Origin: CAVZQN01 sp963837395 | Lineage (GTDB): Bacteria > Acidobacteriota > HRBIN11 > JAKEFK01 | Direction of reading: 5' to 3' | Assembly (NCBI GenBank): GCA_963837395.1 | Contig: CAWINI010000004.1 | Span: 248,001-312,000 of the forward strand | Length of the DNA stretch: 64,000 nucleotides | Shown: one piece after another, positions 26,047 through 34,335 of the stretch | Layout of the letters: every line of letters starts with the position of its first letter | Numbering within the stretch: the stretch's first letter is position 1 | Program-made: the position numbers and the translations under genes | Notes under the pieces: model-generated | What the model was told of the DNA's origin: nothing | The model's input: only the letters and a program-made list of their open reading frames with translations | The model's database searches: none

Positions 26047-26118
26047 GTAGGGGCGACCGGCAGGTCGCCCTCTTGTCTTTGCGTTTGGCTACAACGGGGA
26101 GCTTCCGCACGCCCCTAC
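26047..26118 (+). repeat. Intergenic hairpin repeat, family A, copy 3
   Basis: Left arm GTAGGGGCGACCGGCAGGTC then gccc (matching, inverted, the right arm of copy 2 exactly), right arm GGGGAGCTTCCGCACGCCCC then tac. On the minus strand the element starts inside metX: its GTAGGGGCG is read GTA GGG GCG in the metX frame, so the TAG is missed and metX gains eight residues (VGACGSSP plus L) before the next stop. Confidence 0.75.
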
Positions 26119-27180
26119 AAATCCTTTAATTACCTCACTCATTGCATCGAACTCAATCAAAAATGAATCGTGGCCATGAATTGAATTCAAAACATGAAGT
26201 TCTGAATTTGGGATATGTTTCACAATTTCTTCCTGATTGCTAACCGGATAACGCACATCGCTGCTAAATCCAATACAGCAAACGGGACAATCAACTTCAG
26301 CCAATACGTTTTCAAGAGTGCCACGTTCGCGAGTGATATCATGAAAATCCATTGCGCGAGTCAGATACAAATAGGTATTCGCATCAAATCGCGATAACAA
26401 CTTCTCACCTTGATATCGCAAATAGCTTTCGATCTGATGATTATCATGTTCGAATCTTTGTTCGAACTCTGTGGCACTGCGGTACGAAATCATTCCGATC
26501 ATCCGCGCTAAAGTAAGTCCCTTCGCTGGCTGCCGTTCATAATCGCCATAATTCCAATCCGGATCGTTGATGATTGCGGTACGCGCTGCAATATTCAGAG
26601 CAATACACCATGCGGTTTGCTTTGCCGCTGTTGAAATTGGAATGATTGATTTACAGAACTCCTGATACATCAGCGGCCATTCCAACACCTGCATACCGCC
26701 AAGGGAGCTTCCGGAAATCGTGACCAACTGACGAACACCCAAAAGATCCAACAGCTTTTTTTGCACGGTGACGATATCGCGAACTGTGAATTGCGGAAAA
26801 TCCAAACCATACAATTCGCCGGTTAAGGGATTCAAAGATGCCGGACCTGTTGTGCCATAACAACTTCCCAAAATATTTGGACAAACAATGAAGTAGCGAT
26901 CTGTGTCAAATGCGCGGCCTGGACCGATTAGTGGATCCCACCAACCCGATGTTTTTTCAATCGCAGAATGTTTCCCCGCCGCATGCGCATTTGCAGTGAG
27001 CGCATGGCAAATCAAAATCGCATTCGTGCCGTCTTCATTTAATCTGCCGTACGTTTCATACGCGACATGAACCGGAGCAAGTTGAGCTCTTGATTCCAGC
27101 ACTAACGGATTCTGATCATTGAAAAGTTCAACGCAATGTGTGCGAACTAATTGTTGATCAAGCTCTTGCAGCAGGCCCAT
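26089..27180 (-). CDS. metX: Homoserine O-acetyltransferase (or O-succinyltransferase)
   Basis: A 363-residue alpha/beta-hydrolase-fold acyltransferase activating homoserine for methionine synthesis. Visible: VHVAYETYGRLNEDGTNAIL, LICHALTANAHAAG, nucleophile Ser in TISGSSLGGMQVLEW, and catalytic His in HGHDSFLIEFD. Length and motifs fit MetX; acetyl versus succinyl specificity cannot be decided by eye. The ATG at 27180 has ggaggtg five bases upstream; this start lies inside metB's last codons (23-base overlap). The C-terminal FVGACGSSPL comes from an intruding intergenic repeat. Confidence 0.9.
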   Translation of the reverse strand: MGLLQELDQQLVRTHCVELFNDQNPLVLESRAQLAPVHVAYETYGRLNEDGTNAILICHALTANAHAAGKHSAIEKTSGWWDPLIGPGRAFDTDRYFIVCPNILGSCYGTTGPASLNPLTGELYGLDFPQFTVRDIVTVQKKLLDLLGVRQLVTISGSSLGGMQVLEWPLMYQEFCKSIIPISTAAKQTAWCIALNIAARTAIINDPDWNYGDYERQPAKGLTLARMIGMISYRSATEFEQRFEHDNHQIESYLRYQGEKLLSRFDANTYLYLTRAMDFHDITRERGTLENVLAEVDCPVCCIGFSSDVRYPVSNQEEIVKHIPNSELHVLNSIHGHDSFLIEFDAMSEVIKGFVGACGSSPL

Positions 27181-28348
27181 TGCACACCTCCGCAAATGAG
27201 ATTGCATTTCGAAATCGCAATGCGCGATCCAGATCTTCGATTAGATCGGCAACATCTTCAATGCCAACCGAAAGCCGGATCACTTGTTCATTAATGCCGG
27301 CTTTGTCGCGAAGTTCCGGAAGCATCGAGGCATGACTCATTGTGCAGGGATGTTCAATTAACGATTCCACTCCTCCTAACGATTCAGCAAGAGTGAACAA
27401 ACGAACCGATCGCAAAACATGTTTTACTTCTTCAAACCCACCATCCACTTCAAACGAAATCATTCCACCAAAACCATATTGCTGACGTTTTGCTAATTCA
27501 TGATGCGAGTTATCCAATAGACCAGGATAATAAACTCCACGAACCGAAGAGTGTGAATCTAAAAATTGCGCAATCGTGCGCGCATTCTTTTCATGTTCTT
27601 TCATTCGTGGCCCCAATGTTTTGATTCCACGCAAAACCAGCCAACAATCAAATGGCGAAGCGCCTTGTCCTAATGCGTTGGTGAGCCATTGAATTCTCGC
27701 TGCCAGATCTTCACGATTGCTGACAACTGCTCCGCCAACAACATCGCTGTGTCCATTTAGATATTTTGTTGTGGAATGAATTACCAGATCGGCACCAAGT
27801 TCAAACGGACGCTGATTGTATGGCGATAAGAATGTGTTATCAACAATCGCAAGCGCATTGTGTTCATGTGCAATTTCAGAAAGAGCGCGGATATCAATGA
27901 TGTTCAACAGTGGATTACTGGGAGTTTCAATCCAGAATCCGCGTGTTTCCGGTCGGATCGCATCCACAACTTCATCCAATCGATTCATATCAACGTATGT
28001 TGTTTCGATTCCGAATTGTTCGCGATAAGTGCGAAGCAACCGTTCGGTTCCGCCATAACAATCGTGTGTACAGATCAGATGATCGCCGTTACGAAACAAA
28101 TGCAATGCGGTTGTAATTGCCGCCATTCCTGTTGCAACTGCAGATGCACCAATACCGCCTTCAAGCGATGCAATACTTTCTTCCAATGCTTTTCGCGTTG
28201 GGTTGTTTGTGCGTGAGTAATCAAATCCTTTGGTGATACCAACATCTTCAAATCGAAATGTTGACGTTTGGTAAATCGGAGTGATTACGCTGTTAAAGGC
28301 AGTGTCTTTGTCGACACCTACATGGATGGATCTGGTCTGTAAACGCAT
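27158..28348 (-). CDS. metB: Cystathionine gamma-synthase / O-acylhomoserine sulfhydrylase-type PLP enzyme
   Basis: A 396-residue PLP fold-type I enzyme. Family motifs: TPIYQTSTFRFEDVG, DYSRTNNPTRKALEESIASL, ATGMAAITTALHLF, ETPSNPLLNIIDI, VDNTFLSPYNQRP and the PLP Lys in IHSTTKYLNGHSDVVGG; GIKTLGPRMKEHEKNA and SLGGVESLIEHPCTMSHASM complete it. It would join an activated homoserine with cysteine (or sulfide). The SAM riboswitch upstream and metX downstream fix the pathway. The ATG at 28348 is chosen because gaggtg lies just upstream; the open frame starts 17 codons earlier inside the riboswitch expression platform. Confidence 0.88.
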   Translation of the reverse strand: MRLQTRSIHVGVDKDTAFNSVITPIYQTSTFRFEDVGITKGFDYSRTNNPTRKALEESIASLEGGIGASAVATGMAAITTALHLFRNGDHLICTHDCYGGTERLLRTYREQFGIETTYVDMNRLDEVVDAIRPETRGFWIETPSNPLLNIIDIRALSEIAHEHNALAIVDNTFLSPYNQRPFELGADLVIHSTTKYLNGHSDVVGGAVVSNREDLAARIQWLTNALGQGASPFDCWLVLRGIKTLGPRMKEHEKNARTIAQFLDSHSSVRGVYYPGLLDNSHHELAKRQQYGFGGMISFEVDGGFEEVKHVLRSVRLFTLAESLGGVESLIEHPCTMSHASMLPELRDKAGINEQVIRLSVGIEDVADLIEDLDRALRFRNAISFAEVCNGPAARA

Positions 28349-28351
28349 ATA

Positions 28352-28552
28352 CACCTCGTTGTCTATGCAACCTCTCCGGATGATCGGAAGAGGCTGCAAC
28401 GAAGTGCGATTTGCGTCTCCCTCTCATCTTTCCTTCAAACTTCGCATGATTTGAAGGCAGGAATTAGCACCTGACGTTCCGGGAGGTTGATTCCGAAACC
28501 GGTTGCTAAGGTGTCATCGGGCCTGTTCCCTCGACCTTTCAAGATAAGAGAA
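28352..28552 (-). promoter_or_regulatory. SAM-I (S-box) riboswitch with Shine-Dalgarno-sequestering expression platform
   Basis: On the minus strand the aptamer spans about 28550 to 28421: P1 strands CTCTTATC and GATGAGAG, then GAGGGAACAGGCCCGATGA, TTAGCAACCGG and GGTGCTAATTCCTGC, the classic conserved core. Downstream, CACTTCGTTG (28406-28397) is perfectly complementary to CAACGAGGTG (28361-28352), which holds the metB Shine-Dalgarno sequence, enclosing an inner hairpin GCAGCCTCTTCCG/CCGGAGAGGTTGC. The P1 3' strand region GAGAGG could alternatively pair with CCTCTT of the inner hairpin. This implies SAM-induced hiding of the metB ribosome-binding site, reducing metB-metX(-lysC) expression when SAM is high. 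Confidence 0.92.
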
Positions 28553-28612
28553 ACCAGTTTTACAAAGAGCGAACTTTATTTATATGTAAACTACAGAAGC
28601 ATGTCAATAGCT

Positions 28613-29962
28613 CTACGCTTTTGCGGTGATTTTTTTTCTGGCAATCCAATACAGAATGCAAGCGAGGCCTAGCATGAACACAGATCCGCCAATAATTGTT
28701 AATTCGAATGACCAGAAATTTTCGATGCCGGAAGAAGGCACAAATACAAATGCAATTCCAAATAATGATGTAATACAACCAATCAGCGCTAATCCACGTT
28801 TCACTCTGATCTTGTACAATCCCGCAAACAAATAAACGAACGGAATTAATTGAAGCACAATCGAGCACTTCAATAATTTTTCGAAACCTTCACGCACCGT
28901 AGATCCTGACAATGACATGATTACAAAAGCAGTACACACAAGTCCTTGAACTAACAATGCATTGATTGGTGTATTCCATTTTGGATGAAGTTTTCCTAAC
29001 GCTTTTGGCAGATAAACATCAACTCCCATCACAAATGGAATTCGCGCTGAACCGGCCAGCCATGCGGAACAAACTCCTAACACTGCGAGCGCTAATACAA
29101 CTGCAACAAATGGAATGATTGATTGCAAACCCAATCGCGTGATCACAATTGTTGCTGCTTGCATCACTCCTGTGATCGCCCCGATTTCACTTGAATTGAC
29201 AGAAACAATGAGCGAAACAGTTCCAAGGATGTAAAGAGAAATGCTGATTAATCCGGCAATCACCACAGCACGTCCGATTATTTTTTGTGGTTCTTGAATT
29301 TCATCACCCATCACTGATGCCAATTCAAGTCCGACCAGCGAATACATCGCAACACTGAATGCAGAAAGCGAGCTGTATTGTGTAAATGATGGCAATGCTG
29401 CTGTCCAATTAAAGGGAGTTGCGCTTCCACCCGTTCGTGCAACTGCAAGGATTCCGATGATCAACATAACGGCAAGGCTGACCCAAACACCGAATGCTCC
29501 GATATTGTTCAGCCATTTTCCGACTCCAAGTCCGCGAATATGAAGCAGAGTAACAATCCACAAAACTGTGATTGAACCGATAGCGATGAATGTTTGATTT
29601 TCTGCGAGGCGTGCGGAATCCTGGCCGCCAGTGTATGTGAGCACTCCAACAAAAAGAATAATTACTGATGGCAGATAGAAAAGATTGTTGGTCCAGTAAC
29701 ACCAGCCGGAAATAAAAGCGTGGAAATCGCCGAAACACTCCCGAGTCCAAACATAGATTCCGCCTTCACCTGGAAATCTTTTTCCAAATTCTGCGACAGC
29801 TAATCCTTGCGGAACAAGGAAGAGCACAAACGCGATGATCCAATATGAGACTGCACGCCAACCTTCAATCGCGATCAGTGGCAAAGTGTTGACATTGACA
29901 ACTGCGACGACCATCAAAAGAACAAGATCTCGTAGGTTTAACTCGCGCCGAAGAGTCGTCAT
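28613..29962 (-). CDS. APC-superfamily amino-acid permease
   Basis: A 449-residue protein with about twelve membrane helices of the amino acid-polyamine-organocation superfamily. Diagnostic parts: LMVVAVVNVNTLPLIAIEGW in helix 1, FGKRFPGEGGIYVWTRECFG after helix 2 (the conserved P-x-GG-x-Y/W loop), FSVAMYSLVGLELASVMGDE in helix 6 and SARIPFVMGVDVYLPKALGK in the helix 8-9 loop. Substrate unknown, probably a small neutral or acidic amino acid. It is followed across an inverted repeat by an aminotransferase on the same strand, suggesting linked amino-acid use. Confidence 0.85.
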   Translation of the reverse strand: MTTLRRELNLRDLVLLMVVAVVNVNTLPLIAIEGWRAVSYWIIAFVLFLVPQGLAVAEFGKRFPGEGGIYVWTRECFGDFHAFISGWCYWTNNLFYLPSVIILFVGVLTYTGGQDSARLAENQTFIAIGSITVLWIVTLLHIRGLGVGKWLNNIGAFGVWVSLAVMLIIGILAVARTGGSATPFNWTAALPSFTQYSSLSAFSVAMYSLVGLELASVMGDEIQEPQKIIGRAVVIAGLISISLYILGTVSLIVSVNSSEIGAITGVMQAATIVITRLGLQSIIPFVAVVLALAVLGVCSAWLAGSARIPFVMGVDVYLPKALGKLHPKWNTPINALLVQGLVCTAFVIMSLSGSTVREGFEKLLKCSIVLQLIPFVYLFAGLYKIRVKRGLALIGCITSLFGIAFVFVPSSGIENFWSFELTIIGGSVFMLGLACILYWIARKKITAKA

Positions 29963-29967
29963 TTTTG

Positions 29968-30044
29968 AACCACGAAGATCACGAAGTACACGAAGAATTT
30001 GATTTTATATTTCAAACTTCGTGATCTTCGTGTGCTTCGTGGTT
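29968..30044. repeat. Long hairpin of CACGAAG heptamers (family C, copy 1)
   Basis: Left arm has three CACGAAG units at nine-base spacing after 'aac'; the right arm has three CTTCGTG units at nine-base spacing followed by 'gtt', around an A+T-rich loop. The arms are complementary except in the two-base spacers. It sits exactly between the aminotransferase stop and the permease start on the minus strand. Confidence 0.75.
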
Positions 30045-30049
30045 AAAAA

Positions 30050-31399
30050 TTATTTTTGATGTTGGGCCTGCTGAAGTGCCGGCACTAATTCACGAAATGT
30101 TTTCAAATGAAAATCGATGTCGGCTTCAGTGTGAGCAACGCAAATCGTCCATTGCTCATCCCAGGCATAAGCTTGGGTCAGAATTCCGCGGCTTAACATT
30201 CCATACCACCAAACTTTCCACATCTCTTCATCAACATTAAGCCAATCGCGATAATTTTTTACTTCATGATCGCAGAATTGAACCGTGCCATTACATCCTG
30301 CACCAATCGCATAACCTTTTAGATCCGATTTTTTCAGGATGTCGTTGTAACCATCAATCAACATTTGATTCAACTTAGCGATTCGCGGATAAACATCAGG
30401 CGTTAGAACTTTTGTCAATGTTGCAACTCCGGCAGCAACACCAATTGCATTTGCATTGTATGTGCCTGCGTGAAAAACGGTTCCCTTCTCCAGAACTTCC
30501 ATGATTTCGCGGCGTGCTCCAAATGCGGCCAATGGAAAACCGCCACCGATCGCCTTCGCAAGACAAATCATGTCCGGTTTCATTTTGAAATATTCGCAAG
30601 CACCGCCTCGCGCAAGTTTTGCACCAGTTTTTACTTCATCAAAAATCAACAAAGCGCCATTCTTCTTGCACAGCTCATGAACACCTTGTAAATATCCTTG
30701 CTGCGGCATCGCAATTCCGATATTCATTTGAATCGGTTCAACAATCACCGCTGCAATCTGATTGGGATTTGATTTAAATGCAATTTCAAGCGCCTCCAGA
30801 TCATTAAACTGACACGGTACTGTATTTTCAGCTGTGCCATCAGGAATTCCTGCTGATGCTTTCACACGTTGTGGATGTTTTGGATCGCCTGCTTTTTCAA
30901 CCGGCGGCTTGTAACTGATCAACACTGAATCATGAACGCCATGATATGCACCTTCCATTTTTATGATTTTGTCGCGTCCGGTAAAACCGCGCGCAGTACG
31001 GATCGCATGCATCGTTGCTTCTGTACCAGAATTAGCAAAGCGGATTAAATCTACTGGAAAACGCGATAACAATTCCTCCGCTAACTTTTGTTCCAGCTCA
31101 TATGGCATCCCAAACATCGTTCCAAGTTCAAATCGTTCTGCCACTGCAGCTGTAATTATGGGATGCGCATGACCTGCAATCAAAACACCGAATGAAAGGT
31201 TATGATCCAAATATTCATGACCATCAAGATCCAAAAATCTTCCGCCTTTCGCGGATTTTACAAATACTGGATGAGGTGGATATGAACGAAAATTACTGGA
31301 AACGCCAAGCGGTAAATATCGTTTCCCCCGTTCTAAGGCGGCCTTGGACGACGGTGTTCGGTCGGCAAAACGTTGAATTTCAATTTCTGATGCTTTCAC
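30050..31399 (-). CDS. Class III aminotransferase, glutamate-1-semialdehyde aminomutase-like
   Basis: A 449-residue PLP enzyme of fold type I, subgroup III. Motifs: LDLDGHEYLDHNLSFGVLIA, RFANSGTEATMHAIRTARGF (phosphate-binding), KMEGAYHGVHDS, VIVEPIQMNIGI, LLIFDEVKTGAKLARGG and the PLP Lys in CLAKAIGGGFPLAAFG. It resembles HemL but the flanking residues differ from true glutamate-1-semialdehyde aminomutases and no haem-pathway gene is beside it, so it may be another amino-acid aminotransferase or aminomutase. Next to a permease on the same strand. Confidence 0.82.
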   Translation of the reverse strand: MKASEIEIQRFADRTPSSKAALERGKRYLPLGVSSNFRSYPPHPVFVKSAKGGRFLDLDGHEYLDHNLSFGVLIAGHAHPIITAAVAERFELGTMFGMPYELEQKLAEELLSRFPVDLIRFANSGTEATMHAIRTARGFTGRDKIIKMEGAYHGVHDSVLISYKPPVEKAGDPKHPQRVKASAGIPDGTAENTVPCQFNDLEALEIAFKSNPNQIAAVIVEPIQMNIGIAMPQQGYLQGVHELCKKNGALLIFDEVKTGAKLARGGACEYFKMKPDMICLAKAIGGGFPLAAFGARREIMEVLEKGTVFHAGTYNANAIGVAAGVATLTKVLTPDVYPRIAKLNQMLIDGYNDILKKSDLKGYAIGAGCNGTVQFCDHEVKNYRDWLNVDEEMWKVWWYGMLSRGILTQAYAWDEQWTICVAHTEADIDFHLKTFRELVPALQQAQHQK

Positions 31400-31470
31400 A
31401 AAAACTCCTTGACATTTGCTGAAGAAATTTAATCACAAAGAATCAAGAGCGCAAAATCGAAAATCTCCGC

Positions 31471-31498
31471 TTGACACAGTGTGCTCTCTTGTTATTAT
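31471..31498 (+). promoter_or_regulatory. Sigma70-type promoter for the small duplicated-motif protein
   Basis: TTGACA at 31471-31476 and TATTAT at 31493-31498, 16-base spacer, about 85 bases ahead of the ATG at 31584. A consensus -35 box and near-consensus -10 box make this the clearest promoter in the window. Confidence 0.6.
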
Positions 31499-31583
31499 GT
31501 GTAAATATCTCGACGGAACGAGGCCAGGTTCAGACTAAAAAACTTGCCAGAGTCCGGCAATAACGCAGTCAAGGAGGGCTGTA

Positions 31584-31829
31584 ATGGCGCAAGAAAAAGT
31601 TACAAAGGCTGGTGTAAAGAGAGAAAGTGGATATTTGTATTTCCTGGATGGCGATGGCGATATCAGCCGTGCACCAATGGTCCGCGGCCGAGGCAAAGGC
31701 TCAAAAGGCAAGCCAGAAAAGGTCAACAGGACGGCAGTAAAGAAAGAAGCAGGTTACATGTATTTCATCGATAAAGATGGTGATGTAGCTCGCACAAAGA
31801 TGGCTCGCGGCGGTAAAGGGAAAAAATAA
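31584..31829 (+). CDS. Small basic protein with a tandem GYxYFxDxDGDxxR motif
   Basis: An 81-residue, Lys/Gly-rich protein made of two copies of one unit: residues ~11-43 (VKRESGYLYFLDGDGDISRA then PMVRGRGKG) and ~51-81 (VKKEAGYMYFIDKDGDVART then KMARGGKGKK). No membrane or signal segment. A strong aaggagg precedes the ATG, and a near-consensus promoter lies upstream. Single-unit relatives (GYLYFIDKxGxVxRxKMARG) seem familiar from several phyla, but no function is known to me. The DGD loop and basic tail could suggest nucleic-acid or ribosome association; that is speculation. Monocistronic. Confidence 0.7.
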   Translation: MAQEKVTKAGVKRESGYLYFLDGDGDISRAPMVRGRGKGSKGKPEKVNRTAVKKEAGYMYFIDKDGDVARTKMARGGKGKK

Positions 31830-31948
31830 ATCTGCATTTTTCCGCAAAACAAACCGTCTCCCGCCCCGCATAAACAGAGAGGGCGATGAGACTGCGGGTG
31901 CGGTGACGTTTCTCAAAAGTTAGCTAATGGGCAAGGTTTATTTTTTTC

Positions 31949-32021
31949 ACCACGGAGTCACGGAGTAACGGAGTTAATTAATCAATTTTAGAAAACTCTG
32001 TCCCTCCGTGGCTCCGTGGTT
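31949..32021. repeat. Long hairpin of CACGGAG units (family C, copy 2)
   Basis: Left arm accacggagtcacggagtaa with a further cggagtt, right arm ctccgtggctccgtggtt preceded by aactctgtcc: units at nine-base spacing and inverted across an A+T loop, the same plan as 29968-30044 but with the unit CACGGAG. Lies just beyond the convergent TPR frame stop. Confidence 0.75.
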
Positions 32022-32025
32022 GAAA

Positions 32026-32946
32026 TTATTTGCCGGGATTGCGTCGCAGTTGTTCGGCGCGTTGCACATGACGTTCTGCTTCACGCGGATGTCCGAGTCG
32101 ATTCAATAAATCCGCTAACAAATAATTTCCGAGAATTTGATTTTCCTGCTCTTTGCTCTTTTCGATTCCCTGTTCGGCCAGCTGTGAAGCTTTTTGAAGA
32201 TCTCCTTGAGTGTCCATTAAATTTTTTGCCAGATAAATGTAAGCGACACCATAATCAGGTTTGGTTGAGATACAAGCTTCCAGTTCGCGTCGTTCGCCAT
32301 CCACGTCTCCAACTCTGCTCAAGACTCTGCTCAGATTAAAACGTGCAGGATAGGATTCGGGAAATAATTCCACTTCTTTGCGATAATCCTGCGCCGCAAG
32401 ATTCCATTGATCCTGTGCTTCGTAAACCAGAGCTCTATTGAAATGGGCATTCGGAATTCGATCGTTTAGTTCCAACGATTTGTTGATTGCAGCAAGCGCC
32501 TGATCATAACGTTTCAGTTCAATCAAACATCCGCCAAGCCGGTTTCGAAATGCGGCATGTTCCGGATCCATATCAACTGCTTTTTGAAAATAGGGCAATG
32601 CTTTTTCTTGCTGATTTTGTGCGGATGCAATTTCGCCAAGATGAAAATATGCTTTTACATCGCGCGGATCAATTTTTAGCAAACGCTCAAATCCGGCACG
32701 TGCCGCTTCCCAGTTCTCTTCTCGTTCGTACGCAAACGCTAATCCAAAAACTGCTCCGGTAAATGATTCGTTGAATTGAAGGGCGTCTTGAAAAGCTTCG
32801 CGTGCTTTTGCAAATTCCGATTTCTTCATCAGGATGTTGCCTAGAACAAGATGGGCTTCAAGAATTCCAGGATCTTGTTGGAGGCACCTGAGTAATATCA
32901 GAAAGGGCTTCATCGGTTTTTTCTTCCGCAGATTTCCATTGCGCAA
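32026..32946 (-). CDS. TPR region of a sulfatase-fold/TPR protein (shifted frame)
   Basis: About 285 usable residues of tetratricopeptide repeats: eight or so 34-residue units with the W/L-G-x-A-x-A pattern, for example AHLVLGNILMKKSEFAKARE, FGLAFAYEREENWEAARAGF and YFHLGEIASAQNQQEKALPY. The first ~25 residues of the open frame (MRNGNLRKKK...) are in the wrong frame for a protein start. Removing one base at about 32883-32886 joins the upstream frame as DITQVLQQDPGILEAH, giving one continuous sulfatase-fold plus TPR product. Treat as the C-terminal part of that gene. Confidence 0.7.
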   Translation of the reverse strand: MRNGNLRKKKPMKPFLILLRCLQQDPGILEAHLVLGNILMKKSEFAKAREAFQDALQFNESFTGAVFGLAFAYEREENWEAARAGFERLLKIDPRDVKAYFHLGEIASAQNQQEKALPYFQKAVDMDPEHAAFRNRLGGCLIELKRYDQALAAINKSLELNDRIPNAHFNRALVYEAQDQWNLAAQDYRKEVELFPESYPARFNLSRVLSRVGDVDGERRELEACISTKPDYGVAYIYLAKNLMDTQGDLQKASQLAEQGIEKSKEQENQILGNYLLADLLNRLGHPREAERHVQRAEQLRRNPGK

Positions 32947-34312
32947 TTTTGATCAAATTGTACAAACCGATTTTGTCTTTGGGATCAGCAAGAGTTCCAC
33001 TTTCACCTACTGCCGACGCGGAGAACGTTCCGATGTAACCAAGAGCCTGCAATTTTTCGCGAGCATCATCATCCACTGGCTGCGGACCTTGAACCTGCGA
33101 GGGCGATGCTTTTGCTAGCTGAGCCAATTCATTGTTGAATGGCTCGGCTCGTTTTGCCTCTTTATCGTAAAGATTGTCTGATTCATCTGTGTCCTGTGAA
33201 ACCCGATACAACTCTTTACGCGGAGCATCAATAAATTTGTATTCAGCTGTACGCAGTGACTTTAATTCATTCCAACCATAATGGAAGCGCGGGTAATACG
33301 ATTCGCTGTATGCCGTTAACGGAGCCGGAAGACTGTCTCCGCGGATTAATGGCAATAAGCTTTTTCCTTCAACTGCTGGCGGAGGTTGAACCTGAACCAA
33401 TGAACAGATCGTTGGATATATGTCGATACTCCGAACCTGGTCACGAACCTCTAAATGCTTTCTGCCGGGAATGACGAACATCATCGGAATGTGAGTGGTT
33501 GCATCGTAAATGAAGAAACCGTGTCCGGTTTCGTCATGCTCGCCTAAGCTTTCACCATGATCGGCCATTAGTACTATTGCTGTAGTACTATCCAAATTGT
33601 GGTCCTTTAAATATGCTTTCAGCTGACCGATTAGATGATCGGTGTAGGCAATTTCGCCATCATACAGGCCGTAGGGCTCATCTGCCCATGGTTTGCGATA
33701 CGGATCCGGAGGATCATAAGGAGTATGAGGATCGTAAAAATGGATCCAGGAAAAAAATCGTTTGTCCTTTACCTTATCGATCCACTTTAAGGCATGATCA
33801 AGGGTCTCATCTCCCCTGCGCTGAACAGCATCCAGGCTAACGGCCTTATATTTTGAAAGTTCAAAGTGGTCGAAATATTCCTGGAAACCTTGTGCAATTC
33901 CCCAGCGGCGATCAAGGACAAAAGCGCTGATAAATCCGCCGGTTTGAAATCCCGAATTCTTCAGTGTTTCTGCAAGCGTGACCCATTTATCATCCAAATA
34001 AAATCCAACGTTATCCCTCACTCCGTGCGAAATCGGATATGTTCCAGTCATGATCGAAGAATGTGCAGGAAGTGTGAGCGGCGTTGTGGTAGTTGCATTC
34101 CGGAACAGAACACCTTGATTTGCCCAATCATCAATATTCGGAGTTTGAGCTCTGCCATAACCGTAACAACCGAGATGATCTGCGCGCAGAGTATCAATTG
34201 TAATCAGGATGACATTCCGTGGAGGCTGTGGTTCACGCGTTCGATTGTAATAAAACCAGCCTGCAACTGCGCCGGATATTAGCAGTAGAATGATGACAAA
34301 CCATTTTTTCAT
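32858..34312 (-). CDS. Alkaline-phosphatase-fold 'sulfatase-like' enzyme with Thr at the nucleophile position (frameshifted before TPR tail)
   Basis: An N-terminal membrane anchor (WFVIILLLISGAVAGWFYY) followed by a sulfatase/alkaline-phosphatase-superfamily domain. Metal-site motifs: LITIDTLRADHLGCYGY, MADHGESLGEHDETGHG and IHFYDPHTPYDPP. At the site where true sulfatases have CxPSR, this protein has PLTLPAHSSIMTG, so a formylglycine is impossible and Thr would be the nucleophile, as in phosphoethanolamine or phosphoglycerol transferases and phosphodiesterases. The frame ends VPPTRSWNS at 32858; a one-base correction near 32883 links it to the TPR frame. Start taken at 34312 (MKKWFVII); upstream codons lie in a family B repeat. 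Exported, anchored in the inner membrane. Confidence 0.8.
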   Translation of the reverse strand: MKKWFVIILLLISGAVAGWFYYNRTREPQPPRNVILITIDTLRADHLGCYGYGRAQTPNIDDWANQGVLFRNATTTTPLTLPAHSSIMTGTYPISHGVRDNVGFYLDDKWVTLAETLKNSGFQTGGFISAFVLDRRWGIAQGFQEYFDHFELSKYKAVSLDAVQRRGDETLDHALKWIDKVKDKRFFSWIHFYDPHTPYDPPDPYRKPWADEPYGLYDGEIAYTDHLIGQLKAYLKDHNLDSTTAIVLMADHGESLGEHDETGHGFFIYDATTHIPMMFVIPGRKHLEVRDQVRSIDIYPTICSLVQVQPPPAVEGKSLLPLIRGDSLPAPLTAYSESYYPRFHYGWNELKSLRTAEYKFIDAPRKELYRVSQDTDESDNLYDKEAKRAEPFNNELAQLAKASPSQVQGPQPVDDDAREKLQALGYIGTFSASAVGESGTLADPKDKIGLYNLIKIAQWKSAEEKTDEALSDITQVPPTRSWNS

Positions 34313-34335
34313 AGAAGGATAATGATAATGCATAT

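Noticed and set aside
31830..31945. Possible hairpin cccgca/tgcggg after the small duplicated-motif gene
   Set aside because: Six-base stem with a long loop and no T-run; not strong enough to call a terminator or small RNA.
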